The notes under the pieces are model-generated. The model was not told where the DNA came from. It saw only the letters and a list, made by a program, of their open reading frames with translations, and searched no databases. From Planctomycetota bacterium (GTDB taxonomy: Bacteria > Planctomycetota > Phycisphaerae > Phycisphaerales > SM1A02), in assembly GCA_009926815.1 (NCBI GenBank), contig RFOC01000057.1:1-10256 (forward strand): a stretch of 10,256 bases of DNA, read 5' to 3'. The translations under genes were made by a program, and so were the position numbers. Positions 7,331 through 10,256 of the stretch are shown here, piece after piece. Every line of letters starts with the position of its first letter. The first letter of the stretch is position 1.

Positions 7331-7361
7331 GCGATGTGCGGAATGGAAATGGCGGAGGGGA

Positions 7362-8210
7362 TCAGCCGGGTCCCGCGGGGCCACCCGGACCACCGGGACC
7401 CTTGGGCGCCGGAACCGTGGGACCTCCGGGCTTTCGCTTGCCCGGACCCTTGGGCGCGTCGGGGGTGTCCGAAGGGCTGCCGCCGGGCGAACCCTCGCCC
7501 TCGCTGCCCTCGCCCTCGACGCTTCGATCCTGCTGGGCCAGCTCGACCTTCTCGTCGGGCTGCTGGGCCCGTGCGGTCATGGCCCGCAGCGCGTCGTTCC
7601 ACTGCTTCACGCGGGGCTCCGTCTTGCTGCCCTTGAGCTGCTCGAGGATGCCCGGAGGCTGCGCGACCGCGACGAAGGCCACCTTGTCGTGATCAGGCAG
7701 GTTCCAGAGCTGCGCATCGAAGCGGTCGCCGATGGTGAAGACCGCCAGGGTCACGCAGCCCTCCTGTTCCGAGCCGCCGGTGCAGCCCAGGGTGACCCGG
7801 TCGATGCTGGCGGTCGCGGCGGCCCACTGGCCATCCTTGAGCATGAGTTCGAGCGTCTCCTGATCGGGCTTCGACAGCATGGGCCGCAGGCGGTCGGCGT
7901 CACCCTTGACCATGGCGTCGAACATGCGGAGGACCGCCTCCAGCCGCCGGGTGTCGGCGGCGACGTCACCCATGTTCGGGCGCTCGCTCTCGTCCATCTT
8001 CACGCGGCGGTCGATGCCCAGCCGCTTCATCACGTCGGCCACGGATTCGGTCGCGACCTCCTCCTTGGGCGGGGCGGGCGGTGGTGGCGGCGCTTCGGCC
8101 TGCTCGGCGGACTCGCCACCGCCGCACGCGGCCAGGGCCAGCACCAGCGAGGCCAGGAGAGTCCGGATGGGATCAGGCCTTCGCACGCTGCGGTTCCTCG
8201 ACGGTGTCAT
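7362..8210 (-). CDS. Predicted lipoprotein with Pro/Gly-rich tail, in fab operon
   Basis: A 282 aa protein I cannot assign to a named family. Residues 1-28 form a lipoprotein signal: arginines at the start, hydrophobic TLLASLVLALA, then lipobox L26-A-A-C29, so C29 is expected to be lipidated after export. A proline-rich linker (PPPPPAPP, 41-48) leads to a folded part, about 57-215. Its segment LRMFDAMVKGDADRLRPML (94-112) recalls NTF2-like domains, which is only a guess, and C143 and C152 could form a disulphide. The tail, about 228-282, is low complexity: acidic Gly/Ser/Glu, then KGPGKRKPGGP, then four GPx triplets, collagen-like but too short for a triple helix. The start is ATG at 8210, with GGAGGTGA 6 nt upstream inside fabD, giving a 38-nt overlap with fabD; GTG at 8186 is a weaker alternative. 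It is cotranscribed with fabD and fabG, so a link to envelope lipids is possible but unproven. Confidence 0.85.
   Translation of the reverse strand: MTPSRNRSVRRPDPIRTLLASLVLALAACGGGESAEQAEAPPPPPAPPKEEVATESVADVMKRLGIDRRVKMDESERPNMGDVAADTRRLEAVLRMFDAMVKGDADRLRPMLSKPDQETLELMLKDGQWAAATASIDRVTLGCTGGSEQEGCVTLAVFTIGDRFDAQLWNLPDHDKVAFVAVAQPPGILEQLKGSKTEPRVKQWNDALRAMTARAQQPDEKVELAQQDRSVEGEGSEGEGSPGGSPSDTPDAPKGPGKRKPGGPTVPAPKGPGGPGGPAGPG
7396..7457 (-). repeat. 14-nt direct repeat pair in the lipoprotein tail
   Basis: GGACCCTTGGGCGC occurs at 7396-7409 and 7444-7457 (+ strand text), 48 nt apart and in the same codon phase. Each copy encodes APKGP in the Gly/Pro tail. This suggests that the tail grew by small internal duplication. 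Confidence 0.6.
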
Positions 8211-9138
8211 GGGTGGTCACCTCCGCCGCACGGTCGATGCGGCGCATCAGTCCCTTCAGCACGCTGCCCGGGGCCAGCTCGTGGAGCGACGCGCTCGACG
8301 CAAGCCCCGAGGCCGTTCGCCAGGCAAGCATGTCCTGGCAGCACGCGTCCCAGCGTACCGGCTTCACGATCTGGTCCACCAGCAGGCGCTTGAGGGTCTC
8401 GGGATCGCCGCCATGGGGCTTGCCGGTCACGTTGCTCCAGACCGGGCAGCGGGCCGGGCGGAACTCGACGTGCTCGAGCGCACGCGCCATGCCTTCGGCG
8501 GCGGGGGCCATGAGAGGGCTGTGGAACGCGCCGGCCACGGCCAGCTTGGTCGCCCGGAGTCCCAGGGTGCCGGCCACGGTCACCGCGCGGTCGCAGGCCT
8601 CGGCGTGACCGCTCAGCACGATCTGTCCAGGCGCATTGAAGTTCGCGGGCACCAGCACCTGGTCCTGCGCGGCGGCGGCGCACACCTCGTTCGCCTTCGC
8701 CTCATCGGCGCCGATCAGGGCCACCATGCCACCCTTGCTGGCCTCGGCCGCGCGCTGCATCAGCCGTCCGCGGGTGGCCACCAGCCGAAGGCCCTCCTCG
8801 AAGGTGAACACGCCGGCCAGCGCCAGGGCGGTGTACTCGCCCAGCGAGAGGCCCAGCGCGCCGGCGACGGGAGTCTCGCCACCCTGCTCGGTCATGGCGG
8901 CGTGACAGGCCAGACCGCAGAGGAACAGGGCGGGCTGGCTCGCGTCGGTGCGGTTGAGGCTCTCGACCGGACCCTCGAAGCAGAGCGAGCTCAGGCGCGA
9001 GCCGCCCTCCAGTTCGACCACCTGGTCGGCGTGCGCGAACATGGCCGCGGCGATGGGGCTGGCCTCGCGCCACGAACGGCCCATGCCCACGCTCTGGGCA
9101 CCCTGTCCGGGACAGAGAAGGATGTGCTGAAGACTCAC
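8173..9138 (-). CDS. fabD: Malonyl-CoA:ACP transacylase
   Basis: A 321 aa acyltransferase that moves malonyl from CoA to AcpP, feeding FabH and FabF. It shows the N-terminal CPGQGAQ loop (9-15), nucleophile S98 in GLSLGEY, a conserved Arg in ATRGRLMQ, H206 in AFHSPLM (the partner of the serine) and the C-terminal LAPGSVLKGL. The usual GHSLGE motif has Leu in place of His beside the nucleophile. That His is not the catalytic base, so activity is expected; I recall this variant as common in planctomycete FabD, but have not checked it. The start is GTG at 9138, set by AGGAG 7 nt upstream; an earlier in-frame start would add 48 unconserved residues and run into fabH. It lies 35 nt after the fabH stop, and its last 38 nt overlap the lipoprotein gene. 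Confidence 0.95.
   Translation of the reverse strand: MSLQHILLCPGQGAQSVGMGRSWREASPIAAAMFAHADQVVELEGGSRLSSLCFEGPVESLNRTDASQPALFLCGLACHAAMTEQGGETPVAGALGLSLGEYTALALAGVFTFEEGLRLVATRGRLMQRAAEASKGGMVALIGADEAKANEVCAAAAQDQVLVPANFNAPGQIVLSGHAEACDRAVTVAGTLGLRATKLAVAGAFHSPLMAPAAEGMARALEHVEFRPARCPVWSNVTGKPHGGDPETLKRLLVDQIVKPVRWDACCQDMLAWRTASGLASSASLHELAPGSVLKGLMRRIDRAAEVTTHDTVEEPQRAKA
8217..8224 (-). promoter_or_regulatory. Lipoprotein gene ribosome binding site inside fabD
   Basis: GGAGGTGA on the minus strand, a near-full match to the 16S rRNA anti-Shine-Dalgarno sequence, 6 nt before the ATG at 8210. It lies within the fabD coding region and supports the overlapping start rather than the GTG at 8186. 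Confidence 0.75.
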
Positions 9139-9145
9139 TGCGAAG

Positions 9146-9150
9146 CTCCT
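9146..9150 (-). promoter_or_regulatory. fabD ribosome binding site
   Basis: AGGAG on the minus strand, 7 nt before the GTG at 9138. It decides the fabD start within the 35-nt gap after fabH. Confidence 0.7.
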
Positions 9151-9173
9151 GTCTGCGGCCCTGGCCGCCTCGA

Positions 9174-10157
9174 TCAGACCGTCCAGACGCTGCTGGCCCA
9201 GGTCATGCCGCCGCCGAAGGCGACCATCATCATGGGCTTGCCCGCGGGCACCTTGCCCGCACGCCACAGCTGGTCCAGGCACAGCCCCACGCTTCCGGCG
9301 CTGCTGTTCCCGAAGCGGTCGATGTTGATGTAGACCTTCTCCGGCGGCAGTCCCACCTTCTCGATGGCGCTCTCGATGATGCGGATGTTGCTCTGGTGGC
9401 AGATCACCTGGCTCAGGTCGGCCGGCGTCAGCTGGGTGGCCTGCAGCGCATCCTCGATGACCTGACGGAAGCGGCTCACCGCGAACTTGAAGACCTCGCG
9501 ACCGTTCATGCGCAGGTTGCCCATGCGGATCGGGTTGTCCCGATCGGCCTCGGGGACCTCCTGCAGGCGCCTGGGGATGTAGAGCGGGGTCCAGTCCCGG
9601 CCGTCACTGCCCAGCTGCTGGTGGATGCAGCCCCGCCGCGGATCCGGGTCGGCCACCAGCACGGCGGCGCCCGCCGCGTCGCCAAAGAGGATGCTGACCG
9701 ATCGCTCCTGGTAGTCGATGATCGTGCTCATGGCGTCGCCGCCGCAGACGCCGATCGACCGGAAGCGGCCCGAGCGGATCAGCGAATCCGCCACGTTCAT
9801 GGCGTAGACGAATCCGCTGCACGCGGCCACCACGTCGAAGGCGCCGCCCGGCGTCACGCCCAGCTCGCCCGCGATGCGGCAGGCCACGCTGGGGCAGCTC
9901 ATCTCCTGGGTGCAGGTGCCCACGATGACCAGGTCAAGGTCGCTGCCCTGCATGCCGGCGGCCTCGAGCGCGCGGCGAAGGGCGTCCCGATTGAGCGTGA
10001 AGGTGCCCTCCCTGGAGGGGTCGCAGACCCGTCGCTCGCGGATGCCCGTGCGCTGCACGATCCACTCGTCGCTGGTCTCCACCATGCGAGACAGGTCGTC
10101 GTTGGTCAGGCGTCGTTCCGGCACCGCGCTCCCCGTGCCGGCGATCCGGACGCCCAC
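9174..10157 (-). CDS. fabH: 3-oxoacyl-ACP synthase III (KAS III)
   Basis: A 327 aa condensing enzyme that starts fatty acid chains by joining an acyl-CoA primer to malonyl-ACP, in the cytoplasm. The triad is complete: C113 in VVAACSGF, H254 in ICHQSNIRI and N284 in RFGNSSAGS, matching E. coli C112, H244 and N274. The conserved early segment SDEWIVQRTGIRER (29-42) and the C-terminal FGGGMTWAS are present. The primer choice (acetyl or branched) cannot be read from motifs. The start is GTG at 10157: the frame is closed by a TGA at 10176-10178 and the family N-terminus MGVRIAGTGS fits. No good Shine-Dalgarno is seen at normal distance, since GAGGTGA lies about 18 nt upstream, so translation may rely on coupling to the upstream gene. 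It is the first complete gene of the fab cluster here. Confidence 0.97.
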   Translation of the reverse strand: MGVRIAGTGSAVPERRLTNDDLSRMVETSDEWIVQRTGIRERRVCDPSREGTFTLNRDALRRALEAAGMQGSDLDLVIVGTCTQEMSCPSVACRIAGELGVTPGGAFDVVAACSGFVYAMNVADSLIRSGRFRSIGVCGGDAMSTIIDYQERSVSILFGDAAGAAVLVADPDPRRGCIHQQLGSDGRDWTPLYIPRRLQEVPEADRDNPIRMGNLRMNGREVFKFAVSRFRQVIEDALQATQLTPADLSQVICHQSNIRIIESAIEKVGLPPEKVYINIDRFGNSSAGSVGLCLDQLWRAGKVPAGKPMMMVAFGGGMTWASSVWTV

Positions 10158-10173
10158 GGCGCCGGCGGGTTGG

Positions 10174-10256
10174 GTTCACCTCGGAATCGTGCGACACGTG
10201 CCGAAGCTCGCCCAGGCGGTGGCTGATGCTGGCGTTCACGCCGCTCAGCACGAAGG
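10174..10256 (-). CDS. 3' end of an upstream gene, possibly plsX (partial, no clear stop)
   Basis: On the minus strand one frame reads FVLSGVNASISHRLGELRH and onward. Of its first 27 codons, 25 end in G or C, as in the real genes here, and the bias fades near 10174. The other two frames fit less well: one is broken by TGA codons near the edge, the other is arginine- and proline-rich. The peptide resembles the C-terminal helix of some PlsX proteins, and plsX commonly precedes fabH, but about 25 residues are too few to be sure. The frame has no stop before it enters fabH and stays open to 9934. A TGA at 10176-10178 in the neighbouring frame would close it if one base were missing. Confidence 0.4.

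Noticed and set aside
7295..7393. N-terminal extension of FabG from GTG at 7393 or 7384
   Set aside because: The added 30-33 residues are Arg/Pro/His-rich and unlike any FabG N-terminus, overlap the lipoprotein gene and lie upstream of a perfect Shine-Dalgarno at 7301-7308.
5639..7636. Long + strand open frame opposite fabF, acpP, fabG and the lipoprotein gene
   Set aside because: It crosses four genes on the other strand with no motif and no suitable ribosome binding site; a shadow.
7879..9333. Long + strand open frame opposite fabD and parts of its neighbours
   Set aside because: Antisense to fabD, which has full active-site motifs; no independent coding sign.
1..10256. CRISPR, mobile element, tRNA/rRNA or defence system
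   Set aside because: No repeat arrays, transposase or integrase motifs, terminal inverted repeats or structural RNA genes were seen. The PIN-PhoH gene has no visible antitoxin partner in the window.

Overview
The window is GC-rich bacterial chromosome, densely coding, with almost all codon third positions G or C. It is not mobile or accessory DNA: there is no tRNA, rRNA, CRISPR array, transposase or phage gene. The organism is most likely a member of the Planctomycetota, possibly Phycisphaerae-like. That placement is an inference from the high GC, the GLSLGE nucleophile motif in FabD where most bacteria have GHSLGE, and the mix of a PIN-PhoH protein, a bacterial GH15 enzyme and a stand-alone cobalamin sensor. 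It is not proven by any marker gene.

Layout: one gene lies on the + strand at the left, a PIN-PhoH ATPase (88-1551, TTG start). It converges on a long minus-strand block running from the right edge to about 1570. In transcription order this block is: the 3' tail of an unidentified gene at the right edge (possibly plsX); fabH (9174-10157); fabD (8173-9138); a small lipoprotein gene overlapping the end of fabD (7362-8210); fabG (6560-7294); acpP (6193-6444); fabF (4906-6171); a GH15 glucoamylase/trehalase-type glycosidase (2763-4793); and a cobalamin-binding photoreceptor-like protein (1570-2664).

The fab genes form a compact type II fatty acid synthesis operon. FabD loads malonate onto AcpP, FabH starts the chain from acyl-CoA and malonyl-ACP, FabF elongates it, and FabG reduces the 3-oxoacyl-ACP. 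The dehydratase (FabZ/FabA) and enoyl reductase (FabI/K/L/V) are not in the window. GH15 and the cobalamin protein are on the same strand but separated by larger gaps containing hairpins, so they may be separate units.

Most unusual points: (1) fabG has no ATG, GTG or TTG at its expected start; a strong Shine-Dalgarno sequence instead points to an ATC codon that gives exactly the 244 aa expected for FabG. (2) The cobalamin protein carries the complete W-x9-EH plus D-x-H-x-x-G signature of CarH-type B12 photoreceptors but has no visible DNA-binding domain. (3) A proline/glycine-tailed lipoprotein is built into the fab operon, with its ribosome binding site inside fabD. (4) The right-edge frame looks coding but has no stop codon before it runs into fabH. 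I saw no clearly new multi-gene system; the window is mainly core metabolism with these local oddities.
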